A stretch of 64,000 nucleotides of DNA from Macrocystis pyrifera. Taxonomy: Eukaryota > Sar > Phaeophyceae > Laminariales > Laminariaceae. The position numbers and the translations under genes were made by a program. Position 1 is the stretch's first letter, and each line of letters starts with the position of its first letter. The DNA is taken from positions 10,882,055 to 10,946,054 of the forward strand of contig JASSKH010000027.1 of the NCBI GenBank assembly GCA_031763025.1, read 5' to 3'. Below the pieces are notes generated by a model. The model was not told where the DNA came from and searched no databases. It saw only the letters and a program-made list of their open reading frames with translations. This document shows, one piece after another, positions 27,101 to 38,021 of the stretch.

Positions 27101-28053
27101 TACAACATTAGGCCCCCGATGGCGCAAGTGCTGTTGTAAGCACCACGATACGTGTTAGATGTCCATGGAATATACATGGTGTGGTACGATAGGAGCCTAT
27201 TGCCGTGAAAAAGGTTCAGTAGAAGCAATCCGTTTGCTCAGTAGCGTGGAGTACTGCTGAATGAGCAGAAGCATCGCAGTCAGCGCTGTGTAACCAGTGC
27301 TTACTACTTATAAGCGGTATATACTCACCAACAGTGCGGTGCAATTAGGTGCGAGTAACGCGGCACAATCGCAAAACGTGGTCGGTCTGCCAATTAAATC
27401 TCACCGTTGTGTCCCATTCGTATATCTTCCGCGCTGCCTCCAGCTCCTCCTTACGGCCCGCCTGGTCGGCTTTCTCGTCCTGGGGGATGCAGGTTGCAGA
27501 TTCGCGCTCGGTGCCTGTTTGCCGGGAATACAAAGAAGAACAAATCAGGATGCATCTTAAAAAAGAACTTACGACACGAGACCACAACAACCTACTACAA
27601 GCAGTGCTTAAAAAAAGGAATCAAAACGAAACACACCCTACACACGCACGAAAACCGCATCTGAGAAAAACCATGTCGATAATAACTCCAGAGTCCTTGA
27701 CCCCTTTCTGCAGTAAGACATGTAGATAGTAGATGCACACCATACGCTGTACGACTCAGTCGTTCGTCGACACGCCCGCAACGCGTTCTGACGGAGGGGG
27801 GCACCGACACAGGGGAAGGGGCGGGGGGAGGGGTTTACTCACTCGAGAAAAAATCAGCTATGCTCGAGAACGAGAAACCGTTGAGGGGCGCCACGGCCTC
27901 GCCGCGGTTTGCGGGCGTCTGGCACGCGTTTTGCGACGACGGCGCCGACGGAGCGGAGAGAGTCCTGGCAACGTGGGTGGGGGCAACGAAGGCCGAGACC
28001 CCCGAGCAGGTGGCTATGGCCACGAGTGCCTTGATGGCATTGGAGTTGCTCAT
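17374..28053 (-). CDS. plastid-targeted lipoxygenase, 18 exons
   Basis: This is a non-haem iron lipoxygenase: it adds O2 to polyunsaturated fatty acids to give hydroperoxides for oxylipin synthesis, here probably in the plastid. Exons (coding): 28053-27843, 27514-27405, 26516-26398, 25786-25675, 25302-25194, 24691-24609, 24324-24253, 24018-23908, 23222-23128, 22723-22567, 22241-22161, 21772-21620, 21280-21233, 20359-20270, 19390-19265, 18991-18888, 18114-18001, 17488-17374. All junctions are GT-AG and all phases agree, giving 669 codons and TAA. Residues 1-21 form a signal peptide followed by FVAP (Phe22), the ASAFAP-type plastid import motif of stramenopiles. Iron ligands: His343 and His348 (HEVVSH, then LGNTH), His530 and Asn534 (HAAVN), and the C-terminal Ile669 in IPQSINI. 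RQLPKEHPL, LIAPGG and the DYELQ region also fit the family. There is no N-terminal PLAT domain, so it is compact like algal and bacterial enzymes. The start is the first ATG giving this leader. Introns hold a MITE, microsatellites and long G runs. Family assignment is near certain; fatty-acid and positional specificity are unknown. Confidence 0.95.
17506..17534. repeat. 29-base G run in lipoxygenase intron 17
   Basis: On the gene's strand this is poly-C, about 17 bases upstream of the last exon's acceptor (AATTCAG). It therefore sits where the polypyrimidine tract should be. Further G runs lie at 17615-17628 and 17646-17659. Confidence 0.9.
19418..19480. repeat. GGCA tetranucleotide microsatellite in lipoxygenase intron 14
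   Basis: Imperfect (GGCA)n with a few GGCAAGCA interruptions, directly upstream (on the gene's strand) of exon 15. Confidence 0.9.
21080..21107. repeat. 28-base G run in lipoxygenase intron 13
   Basis: An uninterrupted run of G on the plus strand (C on the gene strand), between exons 13 and 14. Confidence 0.9.
26822..26926. mobile_element. MITE family, copy 2, in lipoxygenase intron 2
   Basis: The left end TTACGGGGGACCCTAG is mirrored by a slightly decayed right end (CTATGGTTCCGCGAAA), flanked by TA. The interior shares words with copy 4 (CAATATTTGG near the right end; AATAGGACCTA near the left). It lies between exons 2 and 3 of the lipoxygenase gene and touches no splice site. Confidence 0.75.
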
Positions 28054-28110
28054 CTGATTCTGTCCTGTCGACGGAAATATTATGTAGCGGAGCGGAGCGA
28101 AGAGGAGGAG
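28054..28110 (-). promoter_or_regulatory. possible lipoxygenase 5' UTR and core promoter
   Basis: On the minus strand the sequence before the ATG reads ACAGAATCAG, with an AT-rich CATAATATTT word about 25-35 bases upstream inside a GC-rich setting. That could be a TATA-like element with a very short leader. No transcript evidence is available, so this is only a positional suggestion. Confidence 0.2.
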
Positions 28111-30350
28111 GGGGCGGAGGGGGGCGTGGATGAGGGGGGAAGCAGAGGGCAAGACAGAGCGGGGCGAAGTTGGGCTTTTGGCCGGTAGCGATGAGTGTGG
28201 AGGTGGAGAGGACCGTTATTGCCGTGCACACGCCATCCGCTCAACAGTCGGTGTTTACATTGTATTTCCTTATCAAATCGCTGAGCGCAGTAGGGCGAAC
28301 GGGAGAGGGGGAGAAGAGCACGGGAGGGCTGGACGGGCGAGGTATCATTCAAACGCTGAGGCGGCTGTCATAAAAAAACAACTCATCAATAGCAATTTCT
28401 TGAAAAAAAATACCAGCACCGTGAATACAAGGACACAAGCATGTATCGTATGTCGTGGGAACGAAATATGATATGGGAAGGCGATGGGTAGACGAAGTAG
28501 AGGCGGCCAAACGGTCCGTGGCGTGCCACTTTCCCAACCAAAATGGATACAGATGTAAAGTGTCACATGCTGTATTGATATCAATATCACAGGTACACTA
28601 TGGGACGCCACGATAAGGGGAAGCAGTGTACTAGGGATCTTTGAGTTCTGCGAACGGTTATAGCCCCACTGCCGACTACCAGAGTACGGGACCGGTATCA
28701 ACTCTGATAAGTGAAAGCTGTGAGTCGACGGGACTCAAGTCATCAACTACCTGGTAGTTATTAGTCAGCTACATCGCTTCCGGAGGTAGCGACTATCCGA
28801 TAACCGACTTACTGGGTTTCCATACCAGCAGGAAGGATTGTTGAATGCGTGATGTTTTTTTTTTCCCCGTTTTTTTGGCGCCCTTCCTCGGTTGTGGAAG
28901 GAGCTGATTTGGCCAGGCGAGCGACGGCAAGTAGGTTGCCCATCAGCTGACTTTCACCAGCCGACTTGCCGACTAAAGTAAGTTACTTGGCCATCGGCAC
29001 CTACCGGTTAGATACTAGTCGTGAATTCTGGCCGGCTTACAGCTTTACTACTAAGGGACGCTCGTGGGTGTAAAAGGATCTCCACTCGTGGACGCACCCA
29101 CTCCACCCGTGGTTCTTTGTTGGGATATCTTGTTGGCACACCCTTGACAGGTGGTAGCACAGGCTTGCGCTGGTTGTTGCTTGGAGAAATGGCTCTGACA
29201 ATCACGCGTACGGATTTTACGTCGACACATGCACCATTCTTTCAGGTTATTTGCCTCGACAGAGCTACTACAGAGAGGACCGCTTTCACGTTTTCACTCG
29301 TGAAGCAAATAAGGAGGCTGCTGGCGAGCATTCGCGCCGGTTATACTACCTGGGTGACGTTTGGAAATCGACGACGTTTAATGTTGAAGTGGAATATGCT
29401 TTTGACGGGCGGGCGAAGAAGGACATATAAGACTGAGAAAGAAGAGTCAAGAAGAGTGATCGAAGTGAATGTGGCCGTCATTTGATTATCACATTGCCCA
29501 AGCTACGGGCAGATGTCCTCTACGGGCTGTTGCACTGGCCGATGGCAATGTTGCAAGCATCAGTACTCAGCACCATTCCTAGGATCGATACTGAAGGCTC
29601 GACCGCCCAACTCGAACTTGATAGTACCGCATTTATCGTACCTGAATACTAGATACACCGCATTATTTGAACGTATCACTTCTAGGCTCCACTTCGAAAC
29701 GCTAATGTTTTCGAGGTTTCAGGGCTAATTGCGAAGCAATACCAGGTATGCATAATTTATACATGTCAAAACAGACAGAGTACAGTATGTGCAATTAAAG
29801 CTACATTTGCTTTGAAAAGGATACGTTTTTCTGCACTTTAGGGTGAACAACTCCCCACAACAAGTTGCATAGCACGTAGCTTTCATGCACCTCAATTTAT
29901 TTTATACGCATCTGAAATGTTTTTTCTCACTTCCCGCTCTCGTGTTTTGTGCATATAATCACTTTATTTGAAGATTATGTAGCGGCTTTGAGAGGGCGTA
30001 CCATATCAGGCGGGAGCGATGACGAGAAGTACACATAGATTACTTACACAACACGCACATGTATTATGTTTCAACAAAAATAGATGCTTCCCCGACACCA
30101 CTTGCTTGCCCCTCGAGCGCCGAGTACTGGGGGTTCCTCGTGGGGGAAAGTGAGCCTAGACCGATCGACGATACGGGAAGTGAGGGGGGGTGAGGTCATA
30201 CAAGAGCTGCTTCGCCGTTCCTGTCAAGAGCAGTCAGAAGTGGCGCAATTAACAACGACAAGCCGGTCTCATGTTCGACGACGACTTATACGGCTGTTCC
30301 AGTCTAAGATCAAATTAACCCCCGAGCAAGAAGGAGTATTGACTGGGATC
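28111..30350. other. no supported gene
   Basis: Upstream flank of the lipoxygenase. It is GC-rich to about 28.35 kb, then AT-richer. Frames at 29021-29485 and 30084 onward show no domain or splice-consistent structure. TACCAGGTA words occur at 28748 (as TACCTGGTA) and 29750. No divergent gene sharing the lipoxygenase promoter is evident. Confidence 0.4.
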
Positions 30351-30860
30351 TCTGGAGCAACATATCCATTGATTGGGACCGCCATCGTCATAATCATCGT
30401 CACGTGGACCGCTAGAGCTTCGTATCGTCCAGGGTCGACCATTATGGTATTGCCGGAACGCCGTCGTTGGAATCGCGGCAGAATTATAGAGGGATCGCCG
30501 GAAAAACATCGTCTGGGATCGGGCCACAGTACTGTCATCTACTACAACAAGAGCTGTCGGGGTATTGTCACCACCAAGAGCTGCCTTAACGCGAGGTCGT
30601 CGAGAAGACGTATTTGGGACCGCTGCAAACGTAAAGCTTGCGGGATTGCCGAAAATACAACTTTCGGAGTCGCTACAGAAGTGTTATTTGATGGCACTGC
30701 CGGAGCTTCTGCAGTCACCGCAATATGAATATCGTGGGGTCGCCGAAGTGTCCTTCGGGATAGGTTCACAGCGTAATATATTTAGGGGTCACCGGGGGAG
30801 AAGATCGTCTGGGATTACCGCATCAGCATTGGCTAGGGCTGCTGGAATACCGTTTCTGAT
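30350..30860 (+). repeat. degenerate short-period minisatellite
   Basis: Imperfect units resembling GGGATCGCCGGAAAAACATCG recur with a period near 27-30 bases or a multiple of it. They account for the 214-codon open frame at 30084-30728, whose translation shows only drifting Gly/Ala/Arg-rich text. Confidence 0.5.
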
Positions 30861-33550
30861 GTAGCTAAACATCTTCATCGGTTGGAGCTGCTTGGTCATC
30901 GTTTCCGGGGCTGTTGCACCATCATAATCTAGATCGCTGGTAGGAGAACATCTTCATCACTAGCGGTCGCATCCGCCTGACAGCAAATTTAATTTGCCTC
31001 GTAGTACATAGCACTACACGCCTTCTGTGTACGGGAGGGGAGCAAACACGCGGTAGGCTGCTACGTAGGTAGTTATGTTTCTTGGTAAACCAACTGATCG
31101 TTGAAATATTGTTTATTCCTGAGATACATTTTTTTTTTTTTTGCAGTAACACATACTGCCTTCAACTGTTCATCGACCTTTGGGCAGTACAGCACCACGG
31201 CAGTGTTGAATGTGTGTTAAGAAGCAGCTTGTGATAGCGAAGACTGTTGTTCAACTGGCATCCTTTCAAGAGTAACTCCTGCGGCTGACAACACTAACAG
31301 TACCGTAGTATTAAATCTACGGAGTAAAACCGTGTCGAGTATTTCTGTCTGGTATATGTGTAGTGAAACCCGCGCGGGTTTCGAGGCCTGTCGGTGATAT
31401 ATGTGTGCGGTTTGTACGCTCGCCCTTGCCTCAAACCAGCCACAACATCAAGCCTTGAAGTTGCCAGGTTACGCGTACGTAGCAGTTGCTGCGTTAGCTG
31501 CAGAAACACGCGCACGTAGCAGTTTCTGCGTTGGCTGCAGAAACATTGATCACCCGTCGCAAGAAAAGCAGGAAAGGATAATGTTGTTGCGACTCGGCAA
31601 AGGAGTAATGAATCCCTGTTGCGATATATCAATGGATTCCACACGAAAGTACGCAGACAAGTAAATTATAGGAAGTAACAACAAGTTGGAAGTGTCCAGA
31701 TGTAAACTATATAAATAAGAAGCATTCAATGTGACGTAGTCAGTTGCCGTGAGTATCAAGCACGAGCGCGTTACGTTGACAACGTTCACCAAGTATCTAC
31801 TGTGATTTCGATGGCTAACAGTACATTGAAATTATTTTTTTCCATCAAGGGGTCGTGTTGATTCAAGTACTTTGCTACGGCAGTAGAAACCAGTAGCTTA
31901 CCGAGTCGCTGAGCAGCAACAGTTTCGTCTCATAGTAGCAGGTAGTTGGTGTATGTACCAGCCTATTTCTCTGGTCAATCCTCAGTATCATGAATCACTA
32001 TTGAAGTAAAGGTATACCGTGGTACTGGTACTCAGTCATGCACGTAATATACATCGTAATTAGAAACTGCCAATAATAGTCTCGTGTGGTGGTCTTTCGT
32101 CGATCGTCGGTGGCCGGAACACTCTCGAGCAAGCATCAAGGAACGCTCACGAGCAAGCACCCGAGGGACCTTGCTGTGGATCGGTCAGTAGAACGACCCG
32201 GTAGAGTACATCTATAGCCGTAGAGCCGAGTGTGGTTGCAGGTACGCCCACCAAGCTCACAAATGAATAGAGTTCTCGGGTCTGCCTGATCTTTTTTAGT
32301 ATTCATCGCGGCCTAGAGAGAGAGCCTTCTTGGCAACATCATACATTTCTTCTGAGAGAAGCTGACGAGCACGCCTAACGGCGGCTCGTGCCAAGCCTCT
32401 CGGCTACGTAGACCCCCCACCACAATGCAACAAACCGACACCGTCCGTCAACATACATTACCCCGAAAAAGCGGGTGTATTACCCAGGTATATATAGGGA
32501 CGTACAGGCCTCGAGAGCTCTGAGGTTTGGGCATCGTGGCTATGCTGCGACATAGAGCTCTCGAAAGGACGATACGTGTTCGTATGAGTAATACTAACTC
32601 TACTCTCAATAGCACTCGCAGCATGTGCCGCCGGTTGCTCCGATGGAATAGTGATACCCCCGAATGCAAGCGCTGAGAGTTGGTGCTGGAATTCGAATCC
32701 CGTGTGGATCGAACTTTTGAGTTTATGTGCAGAAATAAACAAAAAAAACGGAATCATCTACCGAGAGCGCCCAGTAGCGCGGGTTGGCGCGATTATATGG
32801 GAGTCGACGAGGGAAGGCAGGGCCGAAGTCTTCTCGCGATAAAAATGCAAGACAAGAACCGCACGTAGTGGGAACGAGGGAGAAGAACTTGCTTTGCGTC
32901 CCCGGATCTGAGTTAGCTGTGACTGCTAGAGGAAGGAGACAGAAAAGAAGGTGGACACAATAAATGCGTGAGAGATGGAAAAAAAAAAAAACTGCCAAAA
33001 GCCGCACGGAGAATGTTGTCAATCCGGTGAGTAATACTTGACAATTAAATGTATGATGGATCAATATACCCAACACAACGCCACCTTGATTGGTTAATAA
33101 AAGCTACTGGTATATATACAGAGAGAGTAGGTCTTGGCGCCTTATTGTGGCGAGTGTGCCGACAGCATCGTTTTTTTGCTCTCTATGTATATACGAGCAC
33201 GGTGCCAGAAAACGTGTTTGTTTACAAAAAAAATAGACACACACCAAGGAAGTAGGACGCGCGCTTCACTTTTCGGACTTTTCGGGTTTCAGCAACGGCC
33301 GCACGAACAAGCCTGGGTAACAACCGAAAAGTGGAAGCGTCGGTATGATATAGCAACAACAAGTGAACTGCCGCGTTTGTTTTGTACCCAGCGGCATTGC
33401 AGTATATATATATGTATGTATAAATTGTATAATAATGTCCACCTTGTCCTGCTTTATGTACCAGATACCGTACTAAATACATCATAATCAGTACTATTAA
33501 TACCTGGTACTACAGCAGCACATAAAAAAAGGTTTGTTTGTGCGATTTTT
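30861..33550. other. no supported gene; small duplication
   Basis: No coding exon was recognised. A ~37-bp direct duplication (CGTAGCAGTTGCTGCGTTAG then CGTAGCAGTTTCTGCGTTGG) lies at about 31476-31546. A GAATTCGAATCCC word near 32690 resembles a tRNA B box but no cloverleaf forms. Confidence 0.35.
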
Positions 33551-34237
33551 CAGTGGCGTCCAAATTCCCGACGTTGTATATCCAATATGGACTACATACA
33601 GCAGTATTGTAGTAGTATTCGTACCCTATGGTACTCTGTACCAGGTTTATACGTAGTTTCTTGAAACCCTTCACAATATTATTGGGCGAAGAAGTACTGC
33701 TGTAATGCATGCTGTTAATATAATAGTTAATTATGTGGTCTGTAATTTTTCGGTGGAATTCTTCTGTAAAATGTGCTGATGATGCCATTCGAATTCTAGC
33801 GTCGAGTACCTGCTTTGTATTATTATTGCTATTATATACCAGGTATACGTATATTAGCTCGTGGCGGGCGGGGTTTGCTTATATTTTCATATTTTCCCGT
33901 TTTCAGTGGCGTAAAATTGCCCGACGTTGTACTCCTCTATAGACTACATACAGCAGTACTGTCTGTAGTAGTAGTATTCGTACCCTATGGTACTCTGCAC
34001 CAGGTTTATACGTAGTTTCTTGAAACCCTTCACATTATTATTGGCCGAAGTACTGTTTTGCATACTGTTAATAAAATAGTTAATTAGTGTTTGTAATTTT
34101 TCGGTGGAATTCTTCTGTAAAATGTGCTGATGATGCCATCGAATTCTAGCGTCGAGTACCTGCTTTGTATTATTATTGCTACTATATACGCATCATATGT
34201 TAGCACGTGGCGGGCGGGTTTTGCTTATATTTTCCCG
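33551..34237 (+). repeat. 353-bp tandem duplication
   Basis: Unit 1 starts at 33551 and unit 2 at 33904, both with CAGTGGCGT. The second copy has small deletions. Shared blocks include TTTATACGTAGTTTCTTGAA and GAATTCTAGCGTCGAGTACC. Each unit carries a TACAGCAGTA word, and the first ends with a TACCAGGTA site at 33837. No coding capacity. Confidence 0.85.
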
Positions 34238-34809
34238 TCGCGAGATCCAGCGCACTCAGTGTCCGCGCTGAAGCTCTGTGGTCACACGGACTATTACGAA
34301 ATATGATACACGAAAATACACCGCAATAAACCATTCATTGTTGTCGTCAAGGATATCGGACGAATCCATACACACACGAGTCGGGCAATAATCGTAATTA
34401 TTGTTAATATTACATGCCGAGGGGAATGTTCGGAGGACATTACAATACTACATCGGTGACTGACATGTCGGGGTGATGCTTTTTTCTCAAACATACAGCA
34501 ATAATATCTGTTACTGTAGCGAACAGGGGATGTGGGCTGAATGTTCGGACAAAACGACAAAAACCCGAAATCCATTGACAATCTGTCTATAGTGAAGAGG
34601 AGGGCGCCCCTCGCTCCTTGCTACCGTCACGAGCCACAGACGGTACAGCATGCTGCTGCGATTTTCTCTTGCTGCCTTTCTTCCACATTATTAATACCAG
34701 GTACACAACTGTATGTAGTATATGCGCAAAGCTATACGCACGGCTGTACCAGGTCGTATGTAGTACTGCTGTATTATTGTATTTCAGCTGCAATTTCATC
34801 AGACCACGT

Positions 34810-35166
34810 GTCCCCGGTGGCTTGGTACTTGGTAGGTGGTCCGCGTGCCTATCAAGATCAATTTCGTGAGTTCGAGTCTCACCGAGTGCATGCATGCTCG
34901 TAGGGAGTATTTCTATAATAGTATAAAAAAAATATTGGCGGAAGAAGCGCGAGAGCGTGAGTTAGCTGCATTCGACGAAAATCGACAAGCAGTGGGAATG
35001 AATGCTGAACCCTATGCGCGGAAAACAATAAAGGTACGTACCGGGGGGGAGAAGGGACGTCAACATCTGTGACCACGGCTCGTCCAGAAGATCGCTGAGG
35101 GTAAAACCTCCTGCGGGTTAAGCTGGAAATAAGCTGGAAGGTAAAAGTGATAAAAAAAAAAAAAAA
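34810..35166 (+). mobile_element. tRNA-headed SINE, copy 1
   Basis: The 5' part (TCCCCGGTGGCTTGGTACTT and GAGTTCGAGTCTCACCGAG at 34868-34886) resembles RNA polymerase III A and B boxes of a tRNA. A conserved non-tRNA body and an A-rich tail (35151-35166) follow. The same body recurs at 41048-41372 (+), 43596-43910 (-) and 51493-51690 (-). Confidence 0.75.
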
Positions 35167-35398
35167 CGATAGATAGCCACGGATATATATATATATTATA
35201 GGGCAAATGCCAAAATCAGGTACGTCGTGTACCTGATCCGTTTGAGCCAAAATCAGGTACATACTAAAACCAAGTAAAAAACGCCCGCCACGAGCGGTGT
35301 GAGGTCCATGACAATCCTCCGGTAAAAAAGAATGCGCCTATATAAAGCATTAAGCGTGCCACATGGCCTCCAAAATTATCTGAATTGTTTTGTTTCCT

Positions 35399-35728
35399 TC
35401 AGGGTGTAGGTACCACGGGCTCCACTTGGACCTGCAAAGAGTCACTATTAATATGCTTCCTTTGTTTCGCCACGGGGGGAGCGCCAAGAGTATTTACTCT
35501 GGCACCCCCCCATACTCTTGGCGCTCCCCCCCCCCCCGTTGACAGCTTTAAAGCCTCCAGACCGTCCTCGCGGAACTGCATGCTCGGCACGAAAATATCT
35601 TGCCGTACCAAACCTGAGACTACCTCGACGCGGGGTGGTGCAGACGAAACGCCGAGTGTCCATGGTGCTGTAAAGACTGCTGTCAACATAGAAAACAACA
35701 GAGTACACACAACAACTAACTGAAGCAC
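35399..35728 (-). CDS. hypothetical secreted protein (109 codons, or a first exon)
   Basis: The frame opens with MLQLVVVCTLLFSMLTAVFT followed by A/PW, a textbook signal peptide. About 45 residues of ordinary composition follow (PPRVEVVSGLVRQDIFVPSM ... LEALKLSTG). After that the frame enters a G-rich stretch forming a perfect 20-bp inverted repeat. The frame closes at a stop near 35399. It could equally be spliced before that point, since GTAAAT lies in the loop region. No family is recognised. It stands alone, with no neighbour to suggest a role. The signal peptide is the main support. Confidence 0.35.
   Translation of the reverse strand: MLQLVVVCTLLFSMLTAVFTAPWTLGVSSAPPRVEVVSGLVRQDIFVPSMQFREDGLEALKLSTGGGGAPRVWGGARVNTLGAPPVAKQRKHINSDSLQVQVEPVVPTP
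35474..35531. repeat. perfect 20-bp inverted repeat with 18-nt loop
   Basis: Left arm 35474-35493 (GGGGGGAGCGCCAAGAGTAT) and right arm 35512-35531 are exact reverse complements. They lie inside the hypothetical secreted-protein frame. Confidence 0.9.
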
Positions 35729-36906
35729 ATCTTACACCCCAAAGGAGAAAAAGTGAAACCAGCGTACGCATGTATGCATGTATATACTGGTACGTACTTT
35801 TACGTACGACGTACGAGGATAGAGTTTATACGTCAATACAGAAGAATTTCAACCGAGGGAGGGCAGACGCATACGGAGAGAAAAGACAGTGTACGTATGG
35901 CCTCTCTGATTGGTTTAATGTTGGCCAAAATCAGTCGAAAGCTAGACAGAGTAGAAAAAATCAGGTGTACCTTGGCCTTTTCGGGCCAAAATCAGCTACA
36001 ATGTCAGCTTGGCCAATAGCAGGACTCCTGGTGAGTGTTTGTACTTGATTTCAGTATGTAACTGTTTTTGGCACGAAAGTAGCCAGGTATACCTGATTTT
36101 GGCAAAAACCCCTATATTATACACCAGGTGTTTCGAGGGTGACCAGAACAAAACAACGATCTTTTTTCGACACCTCACCTTCACACTCGCATAAAAAAGG
36201 TCAGATTGGAAAACAAACTGGAACGCTGTGATCGCAGGACGATTCAAGACTTTTGTTTTTTCGTATTTTTCGCTGGGGCAGGGGGGGGGGGTGGGGGGGG
36301 GCTCGAAACCAAGTGATCCAAAAATGAAAAGAAAAAACAGAACTTTTTAGGTTTTGTTTTGTATCGTTTTGTGATCATATCGCTCCGGAATGATTTCCAT
36401 CCTGACCGTTTTTAGATGTATATGTACGTACGTGATATATCGAAATAGGCTGTTCCGGTCGCCCTCGAGTACATAAATCAGGTAGTCGACGTGTTTCTGT
36501 ATTCTATTTGGTGTTGAACCCGATAATACTATTTTATAGTACATCAAAGCATTCTGTACTCGTGAACACGACAGATATAGATAGGTATATCACACACACA
36601 CACGATACAAAAAAAAACACTACCATCACAAACATACAAAAAAAACATATTATCGAGACCAAGAACGAAAAGGGAACTAACACAGTAGGCAAAAACCGGC
36701 GCACGAAAAAAAAAAACACCCTATAGCAGGCAGCCGCAGCACTTTGTGTTACGACTATATGTAAGACAGTAGGATCTAAACCACTAATATTTGTAGTCGG
36801 TCTGGTACCTTTTGCTACCCTGTGTTCGCCGTCTCCTTCCCGCGTCCGTCAATCGTGCCCGCCCCACCCCCGGCGAGGATGCGTCATAGATAGTACGAAA
36901 CTATTA

Positions 36907-37820
36907 TTACGGGGGACCATACATAGTGAATAGGACCTACGATACACACAAAAACCTATGAGGCTGTTTTTCCTACTATCTTTGGGGTTCGATTTCGAGC
37001 TTCAGATTTATTTGTACTTTTCGATCTGAAAAATGAATGCCCCTGCTTATTTATGCAGTCCAATTTTGCAAATCCGACGTTTTTCGATTTGAGAATCCGA
37101 TGACCCAGGTCGTCGGATTTTGGCCCAAAATCCGACAACCTGGGTCATCAGATTTTCAAATCGAAAAATGGCATGCTCTTTGAATTCAAGATGTTATCCA
37201 CGACAGCAAACAGCAGCAGAACGATCGATGAGTTGGACGGTCATACAGCTGTATAGCGACGTTGGTTCGCGCCCGACGCGCGGACGGCGCGTCCCTCCGT
37301 GGCCAGACTAGAGTCGGCTGGCGCGGACTCGGGCCTAGAGACCAAGAGAAGTGCACTCGGCACGCGCCGCTCCGTGGATACGTACTCGTAGACTACACTG
37401 CTGTACACAGCAGCAGCGGCAGCAGCAGTCAGTCACAAAATGAAACACAAAATACCAAGACAGGTTGACTCTAGCGCACTCGCCACGTCTCTTCGCCGCC
37501 AGACAGACCAGAAGCAGTCAGCGGGGTGGGCTCGGGCGCTTGGGTCCTAGGCGCAGGGCAGCGCACCCAGCGCGTCTCTTCGCGGAGCCAAACCACAATA
37601 ACAGCAGTTGGTCTCGGTGTTTGCTCGAATCTCTACACGCACAGTAAATCTGATCTTTCCGGATAGTAGGAAGACGCGTTCGATTTGCCAAGTTCATGTC
37701 TGAAAATGCCATCAGGTCAAAATCTGCAGCTCGAAAATCGAACCGCATAGGAAACGGCTTGTGAATGTACTTATTTTTACGAAATATTTGATCGTATTTA
37801 CTATAAAGGTCCCCCGTAAA
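36907..37820. mobile_element. MITE family, long member (914 bp)
   Basis: The left end TTACGGGGGACCATAC and right end (AGGTCCCCCGTAA) match the 100-115 bp copies and are flanked by TA (36905-06 and 37821-22). The interior carries about 800 extra bases, including a 44-bp-arm palindrome and a diverged GC-rich duplication (37260-37380 and 37470-37580). No transposase frame is visible. It may be a longer non-autonomous relative, or two short copies bracketing unrelated DNA. Confidence 0.6.
37080..37168. repeat. near-perfect palindrome, 44-bp arms, 1-nt loop
   Basis: Arms 37080-37123 and 37125-37168 pair at 41 of 44 positions. Transcribed RNA from either strand would form a long hairpin. On the minus strand two of the three mismatches become G-U pairs. 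Confidence 0.9.
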
Positions 37821-38021
37821 TATAATAACGAAGCAAAAGCTCGTCCTCCAACCACGAAACAAGGTTTTTCCTCCATTCTTCATTTATCATAGAGCCAAGA
37901 AGGCAGAAACATGAAGAAAAACAAACAAACAAACAAAACACCCGTGCATGGTTGTGAATCACGTGGTCGTCATTTTTTCTCAAAGCTTTTGAACTCAGGA
38001 CTCTTTTGACTATTAATACGA

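Larger units (their letters stand above)
35200..36110. repeat. cluster of GCCAAAATCAG words
   Basis: The word occurs at about 35210, 35249, 35924 and 35983, with partial matches near 35958, and inverted (CTGATTTTGGC) at about 36092. Several continue into GGTAC or GTACC. Apart from the secreted-protein candidate, the interval holds no gene. Confidence 0.6.

Noticed and set aside
30084..30728. 214-codon plus-strand frame
   Set aside because: It is explained by a degenerate short-period repeat that happens to lack stops.
32640..32715. tRNA gene suggested by GAATTCGAATCCC
   Set aside because: No acceptor stem or A box at the right distance; no cloverleaf.
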